Source: CAYLHF01 sp964383365 | Lineage (GTDB): Bacteria; Bacteroidota; Rhodothermia; Rhodothermales; UBA10348 | Length of the DNA stretch: 64,000 nt | Direction of reading: 5' to 3' | Assembly (NCBI GenBank): GCA_964383365.1 | Contig: CAYLHF010000002.1 | Span: 62,001 to 126,000 of the forward strand | Shown: positions 27,076-36,233 of the stretch, piece by piece | Position numbering within the stretch: position 1 is the first letter of the stretch | Layout: every line of letters begins with the position of its first letter | The notes under the pieces: generated by a model | The model's database searches: none | Told to the model about the DNA's origin: nothing | The model's input: the letters and a program-made list of their open reading frames with translations, nothing else | Translations under genes and position numbers: made by a program

Positions 27076-27107
27076 CGACTTATAGCATTTTTCGTGCTTT
27101 CTCCAAA
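27076..27107 (-). promoter_or_regulatory. Possible promoter of the GldA-like ABC cassette
   Basis: On the minus strand, TTTG (27104-27107) and TATAAGTCG (27076-27084) are separated by 19 bases. This spacing fits the Bacteroidota -33 TTTG / -7 TAnnTTTG layout, although the -7 element matches poorly. It lies between the terminator at 27222-27257 and the ATPase start at 26992. Confidence 0.3.
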
Positions 27108-27221
27108 CGAATCGATCCCGAATTTATTGCCTCCTCACTCCGGGAACGTACCCGGATTCCTGTGTCGAACGGCCAGGATTGAGACTACGTACTGACCGAT
27201 GACTGACGCACGTTGAACCGC

Positions 27222-27257
27222 AAAAAAAAAGCGGGATCTGCCTACTGCAGATCCCGC
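27222..27257 (-). terminator. Strong rho-independent terminator
   Basis: On the minus strand an 11-bp perfect stem (GCGGGATCTGC with its complement, 27231-27241 and 27247-27257) with a 5-base loop is followed by nine U residues (27222-27230). It ends the transcript carrying the metallopeptidase and the 89-residue ORF before the ABC cassette promoter. Confidence 0.92.
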
Positions 27258-27300
27258 CAATTCGATCGACATTTCGTCGGCCATAAAGCCGCCTCAGACG

Positions 27301-27570
27301 CTATATAGCCTGCCTGACCTGTCTGGTCGAAGGCACCGAACTCCGGTCACCATGACGGACACCGGGTCTTGCCGGCTCCATCGAGTCCAGGAGACGCAAA
27401 CTGGGTCCTTCCTGACGCTCATCGCCAGCGGCTGAAAGCGCCGTGCACGCCAGGTGTAGCCACTCCCGAAGGTGCTGATTCCGAATTAACTCGAGCGAAA
27501 CACTCTTTCTTTCCTCCGCCGAGAGATCTCCGGAGATATAACCGGCCAGTACATATTCGTCGACTTGCAT
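27301..27570 (-). CDS. Small hypothetical protein (89 aa), possibly anti-sigma-like
   Basis: Not firmly recognised. The frame starts MQVDEYVLAGYISGDLSAEERKS and continues with a predicted helical segment (LIRNQHLREWLHLACTALSAA). 'EYVLGELSPEER'-type openings are common in anti-sigma zinc-finger or regulator families, but no HxxxCxxC zinc motif is present. The C-terminal half is Arg/Pro/Ser-rich and looks disordered. It lies 105 bases after the metallopeptidase gene and 43 bases before a strong terminator on the same strand, which supports a real, transcribed gene. Function is unknown. Confidence 0.5.
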   Translation of the reverse strand: MQVDEYVLAGYISGDLSAEERKSVSLELIRNQHLREWLHLACTALSAAGDERQEGPSLRLLDSMEPARPGVRHGDRSSVPSTRQVRQAI

Positions 27571-27675
27571 CTTCGTCTCCTCATAATTTTATGGGGTGCT
27601 TCCTCTTCTGAACTTGAAGAGGATGCACAGACGGTATCGACACAATGGGACGAGACTTAAGGGGCAGTCAATTAA

Positions 27676-29385
27676 TTATCTGGCACTGAGCGCTTCGGCG
27701 CCCTGTTCGAACACGATATCGACGGGTATTCCTGCGGCAGACAGGCGATCCAGGTCAGACTCGAGCAGCGCGCCAACTCTGGAGTACTCTGCCACAAAAT
27801 CACGCACGCCCTCATAATCGCCATGACCCTGGTAGGTCAGAATTTTCTCTGACAACGCATTCATCGCGGTCGTCATTTTTTCGAAGTCAGCATGATACGT
27901 TCCGGTATCCGAGTCTCGGGTAATGGCACCCATCTCGGTAAAGAAGTTGAAGCGGATCATGTTTGCTCTGCCATGAGCACTGGACGCTCCGAACCGCACG
28001 CTGCGGAAAATGCTCGCCATGAACGTCACGAAATTATCCTTTACGTCGACATCCAACTCTCCCTCCTCCTGAAGCTTCGTCACCATATAGAGTCCGAGAA
28101 TATCTGCCTTCCCCTCTTCGAGCGCTGAGGCATGCTCTTTCAGGGCATTTCGGACGGTTGAACTTCCATCGAGGGTATTCTTGATCCCGAGTCCATGTGC
28201 CACTTCATGAAACATGGTGTTGGCAAAAAAGGCATCGAACGTAACATGACTCCGCTGCTCGGAATCGATGAGCAGATTGGCGATCGGAACAAGGATTTTA
28301 TCAAACTTTGCCCGCATCGAATTCTTCAACTGCAGTCTTCGGGTCCCACGGGAGAGCTGCACTTCCTCATCGTTGGGCAGATTGATAGCGATCGTCTTCG
28401 ACCCGGCATTCGAATCACCCGCGTAATAGATTACATCGTACGCGTTTAGATCGGAATCGGTACCGGGTGTCTCCTGCTTGTAACGCTCCGGAACCGGAAG
28501 TCCGCGCTGGAGCATCGGGAGTAAGGAAGCATACCGAGAGAGTCGGTCGCTCCATTCCATATCTTTCACGAGAACGTAGGCTTCCGCTCCGGCCTTATAT
28601 CCGAACAACTGGTCCTCATACGTCTCGATCGGACCGACCACTATATCTAACCTGTTGTCTTTCATATCCATCCAGGCAAGGTCGCTTTCCTGGTATTCTC
28701 CCGTCACGAGGGCCTGCGAGCGTAAGTCGAGGTAGTTCTTCAGTCCAGGATCCTCGGCCAGTTTTGCGGCGGCCTGCAATGACGCAGATGCGCGCTTCAT
28801 CTGATCCTCGAACGCCACGTGGTACGGAACTGATTTCAGCTTTTCATCTGCATCCCGCACGACAACGGTATAAAGAGAAGACAGCGTTGGATCGTGTTTA
28901 ACTGCCGTTTCGAACTCTTCTTTGGACATATCCCTCGGGTACAGATTGGCTCCGGCCGGCTTGGCGGCTACGCCGTCAATGAACGGGGCGTTGTTGGCGA
29001 GTCGATCCCAGGGTCCGTAATTAATTCGCGCGAATGTTCGGAGGCCGTCCTCTTCGATATCATTCAATAACGCGTCCCTGTCTCCGTACGCCTGCATCCA
29101 GAATATCTCATCCATTGCCTTCGCGGCTTCTATCAGATGCGGAATCATTCTGCATTCCGACTCGGAGAGCACATCGAGGTTTGTAGTCAACCGGAATGAC
29201 GTGTATTTGGCAAGCATGCGCTGCGTTTCGTTTTCGTCTGCAGAAAGATTCAGGGAAGTGTCTGTAGGGTTGGCTGATTCTGCAAGGAATGCCGCACACG
29301 AGAAGTCGCCAGAATCGGACGTTGATTTACATCCACTCCAGGCCAGTATCCCGGCCAGACTCAAAATAATCGCTCTATATTTCAT
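27676..29385 (-). CDS. M49-like zinc metallopeptidase lipoprotein
   Basis: 569 residues. The N-terminal signal ends AWSGC (lipid-modified C19), so it is an exported lipoprotein. The zinc site HEVAHG (H393, E394, H397) is followed about 25 residues later by EEGKAD (E423/E424, D428), the arrangement found in the bacterial branch of the dipeptidyl-peptidase-III-like M49 clan. Eukaryotic DPP III has a six-residue HExxxH form instead. The long N-terminal region resembles the same family, including EDQLFGYKAGAEAYV. It probably cleaves short peptides in the envelope, but activity is inferred. It follows the ChaN-like gene by 41 bases. Confidence 0.78.
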   Translation of the reverse strand: MKYRAIILSLAGILAWSGCKSTSDSGDFSCAAFLAESANPTDTSLNLSADENETQRMLAKYTSFRLTTNLDVLSESECRMIPHLIEAAKAMDEIFWMQAYGDRDALLNDIEEDGLRTFARINYGPWDRLANNAPFIDGVAAKPAGANLYPRDMSKEEFETAVKHDPTLSSLYTVVVRDADEKLKSVPYHVAFEDQMKRASASLQAAAKLAEDPGLKNYLDLRSQALVTGEYQESDLAWMDMKDNRLDIVVGPIETYEDQLFGYKAGAEAYVLVKDMEWSDRLSRYASLLPMLQRGLPVPERYKQETPGTDSDLNAYDVIYYAGDSNAGSKTIAINLPNDEEVQLSRGTRRLQLKNSMRAKFDKILVPIANLLIDSEQRSHVTFDAFFANTMFHEVAHGLGIKNTLDGSSTVRNALKEHASALEEGKADILGLYMVTKLQEEGELDVDVKDNFVTFMASIFRSVRFGASSAHGRANMIRFNFFTEMGAITRDSDTGTYHADFEKMTTAMNALSEKILTYQGHGDYEGVRDFVAEYSRVGALLESDLDRLSAAGIPVDIVFEQGAEALSAR

Positions 29386-29426
29386 CGCACCATTGATTAG
29401 CGAAACAGTCGGAGATCAAAAAAACC

Positions 29427-30620
29427 TCATTCTTCCGTGTCGAATGTCCTGGGTAATGCGTTGTCGGACAGGATAACGAAGTCGCCAAGGCCGGTGTGTT
29501 CTACGGAATCGAACGCCTCGATGTCGTCTACAGGCTCCACCAGAACGATTAACATGCCCGTTCCGGGGCGATATCGTTCAAGGTGCTCAGGAATGCCTGT
29601 TCCGGTCTGAACGTGGAACCCGCCCACTACGTGGACAACCAGCGAAGAGGGATGGCGTGTCAGGTAATCTGCGACGGAATACGCCATCGTTGCATCCCAG
29701 AGAGACTGCGAATCGAGCATGTGCCCCATGCCATGCGACATGGCACTCATGGCGGACGGAGTCCCGGTCGAATCGGAGTGCATCTCGTGCTTCTCGGCCT
29801 GCTCATGCATCTCGTNNNNNNNNNNNNNNNNNNNNNNNNNNNNNNNNNNNNNNNNNNNNNNNNNNNNNNNNNNNNNNNNNNNNNNNNNNNNNNNNNNNNN
29901 NNNNNNNNNNNNNNNCTTCTCGGCCTGCTCGTGCATCTCGTGCTTCTCGGCCTGCTCATGCATCTCGGCCCCTTTACCGTCAGCATCCACCGAGTCCGCC
30001 TCAGAAGCAGCGGCCATCATTTCTGCCATGGATTCTTCCATGATCTTGTTCCACTGCTCGGTATACGCATCCGATGCCTTCCCATACGGTAGAGGTGCCA
30101 GATATGACCGTGCCCGATCCGACAGGTTCTGGAGCGACGCTCTTCCCAGTCTCGAAACCCTGTTTGCATACCGTCTCGGCGCGTTGGCCGCGACTACATG
30201 AACGTGGTGCTGTTTAGCAAATTCTACGAGGGGCCGGTAATCGGTCTCGTAATTTTGCCACGGCTGACTCGCGGCTCTGAATTGTTTTTCAGTGATCAGG
30301 TCACCCAGGTATTCGTCGACTATGTATTGATTATCCTTCGTGAACATCTCCATCGAAAGCGCCAGCGTCTTTCCATCTTCATGCATCTGAAGATGATGTG
30401 CCATGTGAAGAATTCTAAGTTGAAGACTGTGTACGACCGGATCATTGTGAGATTCGCCGACAAATACGACGTCGACGGATTTCATCGCCTCAGAAATGTC
30501 TTCCAGCGTGGCCGGCGTCCCATCTGAGCGATAGACACGATAGTCGTTTTCGGTAACCTTGACGGTGTCGACGCGCGCGCCGAACATGACGATAGAGAGT
30601 ATCAGTAGGAATGCAGGCAT
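29427..30620 (-). CDS. ChaN-like putative haem/metal-binding protein with His/Met-rich nonapeptide repeat
   Basis: 397 residues as written, but with a 100-N gap. A short N-terminal hydrophobic segment is a signal peptide or anchor. The ChaN family (PF04187) core includes VVFVGESHNDPVVH, LALSMEMFTKDNQ and, after the insertion, VVHVVGGFHVQTG. Campylobacter ChaN binds haem, and the family is related to Tiki/TraB-type folds. Between the core halves is an insertion built from a nine-residue unit, HEMHEQAEK, rich in His, Met and Glu, followed by MSAMSHGMGHM. This looks like a metal- or haem-binding tract. Frame is kept across the gap. It is upstream of the M49 lipoprotein gene. Confidence 0.75.
   Translation of the reverse strand: MPAFLLILSIVMFGARVDTVKVTENDYRVYRSDGTPATLEDISEAMKSVDVVFVGESHNDPVVHSLQLRILHMAHHLQMHEDGKTLALSMEMFTKDNQYIVDEYLGDLITEKQFRAASQPWQNYETDYRPLVEFAKQHHVHVVAANAPRRYANRVSRLGRASLQNLSDRARSYLAPLPYGKASDAYTEQWNKIMEESMAEMMAAASEADSVDADGKGAEMHEQAEKHEMHEQAEKXXXXXXXXXXXXXXXXXXXXXXXXXXXXXXXXXXEMHEQAEKHEMHSDSTGTPSAMSAMSHGMGHMLDSQSLWDATMAYSVADYLTRHPSSLVVHVVGGFHVQTGTGIPEHLERYRPGTGMLIVLVEPVDDIEAFDSVEHTGLGDFVILSDNALPRTFDTEE
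29781..29966 (-). repeat. 27-bp coding tandem repeat of the ChaN-like gene, including the gap
   Basis: Unit (minus strand) encodes HEMHEQAEK. About one and a third units are visible to the left of the gap (29781-29815) and nearly two to the right (29916-29966). Units differ by only single silent changes (cat/cgt variants), a sign of recent expansion. Copy number is unknown. Confidence 0.85.
29816..29915. other. Assembly gap, exactly 100 N, inside the ChaN-like gene
   Basis: A run of exactly 100 N is flanked on both sides by the same 27-bp repeat. The reading frame is the same on either side, because 100 leaves remainder 1 and this fits the phase. The placeholder length is probably not the true one. 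Confidence 0.97.
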
Positions 30621-30666
30621 GTGTTACTCGGGTTAAGCGGCGAAACTGCGTTGATTGTAGGGCTAC

Positions 30667-32181
30667 TCAGCGGCGACGGCCGCGGCGGGAATCACCCCGC
30701 CGGTCGCCTCCGGGCTTCTCTGCACGGTCTGAACCGAAATCCTGTGCTTCCGGTGCGGACTGCTTTCCGTGCTGCATCGTGTGATAAATGTCATCGAGAA
30801 GCATGGCAAGGAGCGTTGGCTCCTCCTCGGCGATCTCTCGTGCGAGAGGTAAGAACCGACTCAGTCTTTCCTTTTCGAGGTTAGAAAGCTCTCTCAGCCT
30901 CGATTCAAGTGCAACGGTCAGGCGCTCGGAAACCCTGCGTGTGACGTCTTCTTCTTCTGGGACTTCGCTATTGATCATTGTTATTCCATATTTCTGGCCG
31001 ATCGCCAGCAGGTTTCGCTGATCATCGATCGTAGTTAATACCAGGGCCGTTCCGGTCTTACCCGCCCGCGCCGTTCTTCCGGACCTGTGGACATAATACT
31101 CTGGATCTTGTGGCACATCGTACATGAATACGTGACTCAAGTCCGTTATGTCTATGCCGCGTGCGGCCACATCTGTGGCAACCAGAAATTTTAGTTGCCC
31201 GGATCGGATGCGACCCATCACCTTTTCCCGTGCCTTCTGAGACAGATCACCCGACAAGCCTGCAGCATCGTATCCAAAATTGGACAGAAACTGGGAGAGG
31301 TATTCGACCTCTCGCTTGGTATTGGTAAATATGATCGCGCTATCGGGATTCTCAAGTTCTATGAGTCTTCCGAGCACACGATCTTTCTGCATCGCATCAA
31401 CCTTGTAATACCGGTGCTCAATCTCGTCTACGCTGACCTGACCGACACTCAGCGACAGAAATCCCGGGTCGTCGAGAAACTCGTTTGCGAGATTGCGAAC
31501 CCGTCTGGGCATTGTCGCACTGAACATGCAGGACTGTCGTTTCCCTGAAAAGTAGCGCTGAAGCTTTCGCATGTCCGGATAGAATCCCATCGAGAGCATC
31601 TCGTCGGCTTCGTCGAGGATCAGCATCCGGATGTGATCGAGCCGGAGATTGCCCTGTTGAAGATGGTCGAGAATTCTACCTGGGGTTCCAATGACGATCT
31701 GAACGCCCTCATTCAGCGCCTTGAGCTGTGGCCCGTAGCGTACACCACCATAGATGACTGCCGCATCGATATCCGACTCTCCCCTGATTCTCCCAAACTC
31801 GTCAAAGATCTGCTTTGCCAGTTCCCGTGTCGGTGTCAGAACCAAAGCCTGAGTGACATGATCAGATTCGTCGATCAGTCGGAAGAGCGGTAGTAAAAAT
31901 GCGCCAGTCTTTCCGGACCCCGTTCGAGATTGGACAATCATATCCCTCCCGTCAAGCAGGTATGGAATCGATTTCTGCTGGACGGGCATCAAGTCTATCC
32001 ACCCAGCAGCCGCGACTGAATCCCTGAGCTCCGCCGGCAGTGCGTCGATTGTGACGTCTGGTAGAGCCGGGTCCGGTTCCGTAAAGGACTGTTGGATTCT
32101 CTCGTCCGAGCGCTCTTTCTGCGCCCGTGAGGTCAGGTCAACGACCTGTGTGTATCTGTTTTTGGGTGATTCTGCGGACAT
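30667..32181 (-). CDS. DEAD-box ATP-dependent RNA helicase
   Basis: About 504 residues from ATG at 32181 (an ATG eight codons earlier at 32205 is possible). Core motifs in order are the Q motif (MPVQQKSIPYLL), motif I RTGSGKT, Ia PTRELAK, GG, TPGR, motif II DEAD, SAT (motif III), and the C-terminal RecA domain with ATDVAARGID and HRSGRTARAG. The C-terminal extension is basic and Arg/Gly-rich, suitable for RNA binding. The closest architecture is DeaD/CshA/RhlE type, but the exact subfamily is not clear. It is 103 bases downstream of fabG and could be part of the same transcript. Confidence 0.93.
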   Translation of the reverse strand: MSAESPKNRYTQVVDLTSRAQKERSDERIQQSFTEPDPALPDVTIDALPAELRDSVAAAGWIDLMPVQQKSIPYLLDGRDMIVQSRTGSGKTGAFLLPLFRLIDESDHVTQALVLTPTRELAKQIFDEFGRIRGESDIDAAVIYGGVRYGPQLKALNEGVQIVIGTPGRILDHLQQGNLRLDHIRMLILDEADEMLSMGFYPDMRKLQRYFSGKRQSCMFSATMPRRVRNLANEFLDDPGFLSLSVGQVSVDEIEHRYYKVDAMQKDRVLGRLIELENPDSAIIFTNTKREVEYLSQFLSNFGYDAAGLSGDLSQKAREKVMGRIRSGQLKFLVATDVAARGIDITDLSHVFMYDVPQDPEYYVHRSGRTARAGKTGTALVLTTIDDQRNLLAIGQKYGITMINSEVPEEEDVTRRVSERLTVALESRLRELSNLEKERLSRFLPLAREIAEEEPTLLAMLLDDIYHTMQHGKQSAPEAQDFGSDRAEKPGGDRRGDSRRGRRR

Positions 32182-32284
32182 CGGGTTTGCAATGAGGAGC
32201 AGCAATAAGCCCGCTAATGTACCTCATGAACGCGGGTTAAACGTACTCCTTTGGGACAGATGAGCGAACTATTCATGAGAATGA

Positions 32285-33034
32285 CTACATGGCAAGACCA
32301 CCGTCCACGTGAAGTACGTGCCCCGTAATGTATGCAGCATGATCGGACGAGAGGAATAGAACAGCTTGCGCGACTTCATCGGGAGAGGCGGGGCGTCCCA
32401 GTGGAATCGCTCCCAGCATGGCATCTCGGGCGGAGTCCGAAACCGCTGCGGTCATGTCGGTTTCAACGAATCCCGGAGCGACCACATTCACCGTGACCCC
32501 GCGGCTCCCAAGCTCCTTGGCAAGACTCTTGGAAAATCCGATGATACCAGCCTTGGACGCGGCATAGTTGGTTTGTCCTGGATTACCCGTCACGCCCACG
32601 ACCGATGACAGATTGATGATTCGTCCCGCGCGTTGCTTCATCATGGGACGATAGGCCGCCTTGCAGAAATTAAAAACGCTTCGAAGATTGGTATTGATCA
32701 CCGACTCCCAATCATCGGGAGACATGCGGAGCATGAGCCCGTCGCGGGTAATGCCGGCGTTGTTAACGAGCACGTCTATTCCTCCCCAGTCAGTGAGCAC
32801 GCGCTTGACAGCGGTCTCGGCAGCCTCAAAATCGGCTGCATCGCCTTTGATGAAAAGCACCTTCGAGCCAGTTTTTTCCAGATCGGAAGCCAGCGTCTCT
32901 GCCTCGGTATCTGACGATCGGTAGGTGAAGGCCACATCTGCTCCTGACATACAATATGCCTCTACTATCGAGCGGCCGATCCCCCGACTTCCCCCGGTGA
33001 CCAGAACGCGCTTTCCTTCAAACTCCAGGCTCAT
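32285..33034 (-). CDS. fabG: 3-oxoacyl-[acyl-carrier-protein] reductase
   Basis: NADPH-dependent reduction of beta-ketoacyl-ACP in fatty-acid elongation. 249 residues with the short-chain dehydrogenase NADP loop GGSRGIG near the N-terminus, NNAGITRDG, the catalytic Ser (LSSVVG) and YAASK, and the C-terminal TGHVLHVDGGLAM ending usual for FabG. It is the last of the fab cluster, 12 bases after fabD. An acpP gene, which often follows fabG, is not found downstream. Confidence 0.95.
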   Translation of the reverse strand: MSLEFEGKRVLVTGGSRGIGRSIVEAYCMSGADVAFTYRSSDTEAETLASDLEKTGSKVLFIKGDAADFEAAETAVKRVLTDWGGIDVLVNNAGITRDGLMLRMSPDDWESVINTNLRSVFNFCKAAYRPMMKQRAGRIINLSSVVGVTGNPGQTNYAASKAGIIGFSKSLAKELGSRGVTVNVVAPGFVETDMTAAVSDSARDAMLGAIPLGRPASPDEVAQAVLFLSSDHAAYITGHVLHVDGGLAM

Positions 33035-33046
33035 GATGCTAGCCTC

Positions 33047-34015
33047 CTAGCTCAGGTTGTTAATACATTCTTCGATCTGATCCGCGGTGCCCGAGGCAGA
33101 GGCCAGGTAATCCCTTCCCAGCGTTCGCCGAACGAGGCCGGACAACACCCGACCCGGCCCGACTTCGACAAATTTTCTGGCACCCATATCCCCCATCGTC
33201 ATGAGTGATTGTGCCCACTTCACCGGTGCCGTTAGCTGCCGAAGGAGCATCTCCCGAATTTCTTCGGTCGATGAGGCTGGCCGAGCGGTCACGTTGAGAA
33301 CGACAGGACAGGAAGGTTTCGAAATTTCGATTCCCGCCAGACAGTCCTCAAGCCCTTGTCTTGCATACAACATCAGGGGCGAGTGAAACGCACCGCTCAC
33401 GGGTAGGACCAGCGCCCTGCGGGCACCTTCTGCGGTGGCCCTTTCGCACACGCTGGCGATAGCCTTCGTCTCTCCTGACACGACGACCTGTCCAGGCGAA
33501 TTATAATTGGCTGCCTGGACGACGACTCCCGCTGCTCGAATCTCAGCGCAGATATCTTCCACGATCCGATCATCAAGACCAATAATCGCTGCCATTCCTC
33601 CTGGTTGTTTCGTCCCTGCTTCAGCCATTAAAGAACCGCGGAGCCGGACCAACTTCAGTCCGTCAGAGAAGCTCAAGGCACCGGCGGCCGTCAGGGCCGA
33701 GTATTCACCCAGGCTGTGGCCGGCCATCATCTGCGGCGTTAGTCCGGACGCTGAGATCACGGCCATGGCCGCCATCGAATGAACGAACAGCGCGGGTTGA
33801 GTAATATCCGTCTTCCTGAGGCGGTTCGCTGCCTCCGTCGGATCATCTTCCCGTCCGAACATGACGTCCGAGAGCTTAAAACCAAGTTGCTCGTCTGCTG
33901 CATCGAACACGTCCCGAGCCGTACGATGCCCGGTGTACAGGTCCTGACCCATACCTACCAGCTGGGACCCCTGGCCAGGGAATAGAAAAGCGACGTCTGA
34001 CATATTATACGGCAA
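33047..34015 (-). CDS. fabD: Malonyl-CoA:ACP transacylase
   Basis: Transfers malonyl groups from CoA to ACP. 322 residues. The oxyanion/substrate motif FPGQGSQ is near the start, and the nucleophile serine is in the GHSLGEY block. A catalytic histidine is in GAFHSPLM and a glutamine in EVGPGRVLSGL. It starts 9 bases after the fabH stop and is followed by fabG with 12 bases between. Confidence 0.95.
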   Translation of the reverse strand: MPYNMSDVAFLFPGQGSQLVGMGQDLYTGHRTARDVFDAADEQLGFKLSDVMFGREDDPTEAANRLRKTDITQPALFVHSMAAMAVISASGLTPQMMAGHSLGEYSALTAAGALSFSDGLKLVRLRGSLMAEAGTKQPGGMAAIIGLDDRIVEDICAEIRAAGVVVQAANYNSPGQVVVSGETKAIASVCERATAEGARRALVLPVSGAFHSPLMLYARQGLEDCLAGIEISKPSCPVVLNVTARPASSTEEIREMLLRQLTAPVKWAQSLMTMGDMGARKFVEVGPGRVLSGLVRRTLGRDYLASASGTADQIEECINNLS

Positions 34016-34024
34016 AGATGTTAA

Positions 34025-35032
34025 TCAGGACTTGCGAGTAGTCGGGCTATCAAAGGCCCACTTCACGTAGGCGGATCCCCACGTAAATCCTCCGCCGAAT
34101 GCCGCGAGAATCAGATTGTCTCCGCGCGAGAGCTCGTTCTCCCAGTCGGACAGACAGAGCGGGAGGGTTGCGGCGGTCGTGTTTCCATAACGCTCGATGT
34201 TGAGCATTACTTTATCCATCCCGATTCCCATTCGCCTGGCGGTCGCGTCGATGATGCGAAGATTGGCCTGGTGCGGAACGAGATAACGGATGTCGTCAGC
34301 GGTCAGTCCATTTCGATCCATGATTTCGCCCGCAACGTCTGCCATTCCTTTGACGGCATACCGAAAGACATGCTTCCCGTCCTGGAACAGGTAATGCATA
34401 TTTTTGTCGACGGTCTCATGGGTTGGCGGATTGAGACTCCCTCCTCCGGCCATGCACAGCATTTGCCACTGGGTTCCATCCATATGTTCTACGGAGTCCA
34501 GGAGTCCATAACCATCCTCGTCGGCCTCCAACAAGACGGCACCTGCGCCGTCACCGAAGATGATGCAAGTCGAGCGATCCGTATAATCGACGATGGAACT
34601 CATCTTGTCCGCACCAATGATGAGAACCTTTTTGTTGTGTCCGGTCTCGATGAGTCGGGCTCCTGAAGCGAGGGCGAACAAAAAACCAGAGCATGCCGCA
34701 GAAACGTCATAACCCCATGCGTTTACCGCTCCAATCCCTGCCTGAACAAGACAGGCCGTCGACGGGAAAAACATATCCGGAGTGACGGTGGCAACAAGAA
34801 TAGCGTCGATGTCTTCAGGATCCAGATCCTTCTTCCTCAAAATCTCCCTGGCCGCTTCAATCGCCATAAATGACGTCGCCTTTTGCGGATCTTTCAAGAT
34901 GCGACGTTCTCGTATTCCTGTTCTGGATACAATCCACTCGTCATTGGTGTCGACCATTTTCTCGAGGTCGGCATTGGTAATTTTGTCTTCGGGTAAATAG
35001 TGCCCGACTGCCGTGATGGCGGCGTGTCTCAT
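34025..35032 (-). CDS. fabH: Beta-ketoacyl-ACP synthase III
   Basis: Starts fatty-acid synthesis by condensing an acyl-CoA with malonyl-ACP. 335 residues of the thiolase fold. The active-site cysteine is in DVSAACSGFLF, and the histidine and asparagine are in LVPHQANLRI and ERYGNTTAA. The cluster order plsX-fabH-fabD-fabG is the classical one. It begins 42 bases after plsX. Confidence 0.96.
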   Translation of the reverse strand: MRHAAITAVGHYLPEDKITNADLEKMVDTNDEWIVSRTGIRERRILKDPQKATSFMAIEAAREILRKKDLDPEDIDAILVATVTPDMFFPSTACLVQAGIGAVNAWGYDVSAACSGFLFALASGARLIETGHNKKVLIIGADKMSSIVDYTDRSTCIIFGDGAGAVLLEADEDGYGLLDSVEHMDGTQWQMLCMAGGGSLNPPTHETVDKNMHYLFQDGKHVFRYAVKGMADVAGEIMDRNGLTADDIRYLVPHQANLRIIDATARRMGIGMDKVMLNIERYGNTTAATLPLCLSDWENELSRGDNLILAAFGGGFTWGSAYVKWAFDSPTTRKS

Positions 35033-35074
35033 GGGATTAGGGTTGTGTTCGATCGCTTGGGGGATCCGCTTTTG

Positions 35075-36082
35075 TTACCGCTCGTCTGCGACGGCCCGAA
35101 CGATGGAGCCTGCCACATCCTGGGTAACCATTTCCGCAGCGTTCGTGATCATATTCTCTACCGCCCGGGCATTGGACCCGCCGTGACCTATTATCACTGT
35201 TCCGTTTACTCCGAGGAGCGGGGCACCACCATACATCTGGTAGTCAAAACGATCACGAACTCCTTTCAGCGCGCGTGATACCGTCTGTTGTTCATCCTTC
35301 GTCATGGAGAGACGATCCATTTCAGCTCCGATCATTGAAGGCAATACGGTGGCAACACTTTCTCCAAATTTCAGAAGGATGTTACCGGTAAAGCCGTCAG
35401 TAACGACGACATCTGCCGCATGGCCGAGCAGATCACGACCCTCCATATTTCCGCCGAAGTTGATATGCGGGGCCTGGGCCAGCAGATCGAATGTGGTTTT
35501 AGCCTGTTCGTTTCCTTTCCCGGGCTCTTCTCCGATATTCATCAGAGCCACAATCGGGTTTGGCCTGTGCATTACCCGTTCGACGTAGACTGAACCCATC
35601 TGGGCGAACTGAACGAGATATTCGGGCTTGCAATCTACGTTGGCACCGGCATCGATTAAAATGCAGTGTCCTTTCAGCGTCGGAAAAAAACCGATCAGAG
35701 ACGGGCGTCGGACACGCTCCAGCCGGCCCAGAATGAAGAGGGACGCAGCCATGACCGCACCCGTATTTCCCGCCGACACAAAGGCTTGAGCCTGTTTATT
35801 CCGGCAGGCACCCAGACCGAGATGTATGGAGGATTGAGTCTTTGTTTTTAGCGCAACAGCAGCCGAATCGTGCATCGAGATGACATCGGGAGCATCGATA
35901 AGTTTTAATCTATCCGGATGACTCGGCGAATATCGCTCTACTCTCGACTCGGTTTCAGACAGCGGACCCGACAGCAAGATTTCAATTTCCGGGTTTTTCT
36001 CGAGTGCACTCATCACTCCGTCGACCACCACCTCGGGTGCATGGTCTCCCCCCATTGCGTCTACGGCAACTCGGATGGACAT
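35075..36082 (-). CDS. plsX: Phosphate acyltransferase PlsX
   Basis: Makes acyl-phosphate from acyl-ACP for phospholipid synthesis. 335 residues with the family start VAVDAMGGDHAPEVVVDG, then DAGANVDCKPEYLVQFA and VVTDGFTGNILLK. Position between rpmF and fabH is the usual arrangement. The 150-base gap to rpmF holds a small hairpin without a U-run. Confidence 0.96.
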   Translation of the reverse strand: MSIRVAVDAMGGDHAPEVVVDGVMSALEKNPEIEILLSGPLSETESRVERYSPSHPDRLKLIDAPDVISMHDSAAVALKTKTQSSIHLGLGACRNKQAQAFVSAGNTGAVMAASLFILGRLERVRRPSLIGFFPTLKGHCILIDAGANVDCKPEYLVQFAQMGSVYVERVMHRPNPIVALMNIGEEPGKGNEQAKTTFDLLAQAPHINFGGNMEGRDLLGHAADVVVTDGFTGNILLKFGESVATVLPSMIGAEMDRLSMTKDEQQTVSRALKGVRDRFDYQMYGGAPLLGVNGTVIIGHGGSNARAVENMITNAAEMVTQDVAGSIVRAVADER

Positions 36083-36233
36083 ATGCTATTCTACCGGATG
36101 AACAAAATGTCGGGCGCCAATCCTGAGGATCTGCGCAACTCGTAATTACTCAGCGGACGAAGATACGATACTGAATGGACTCGTATTCAGAATTGCACGT
36201 GTGAAGACAGGACCGAGGTGATCTCGATGATGT

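Noticed and set aside
29781..29966. Possible CRISPR-like or mobile repeat near the second gap
   Set aside because: It is an in-frame 27-bp coding tandem repeat, not palindromic and without spacers.
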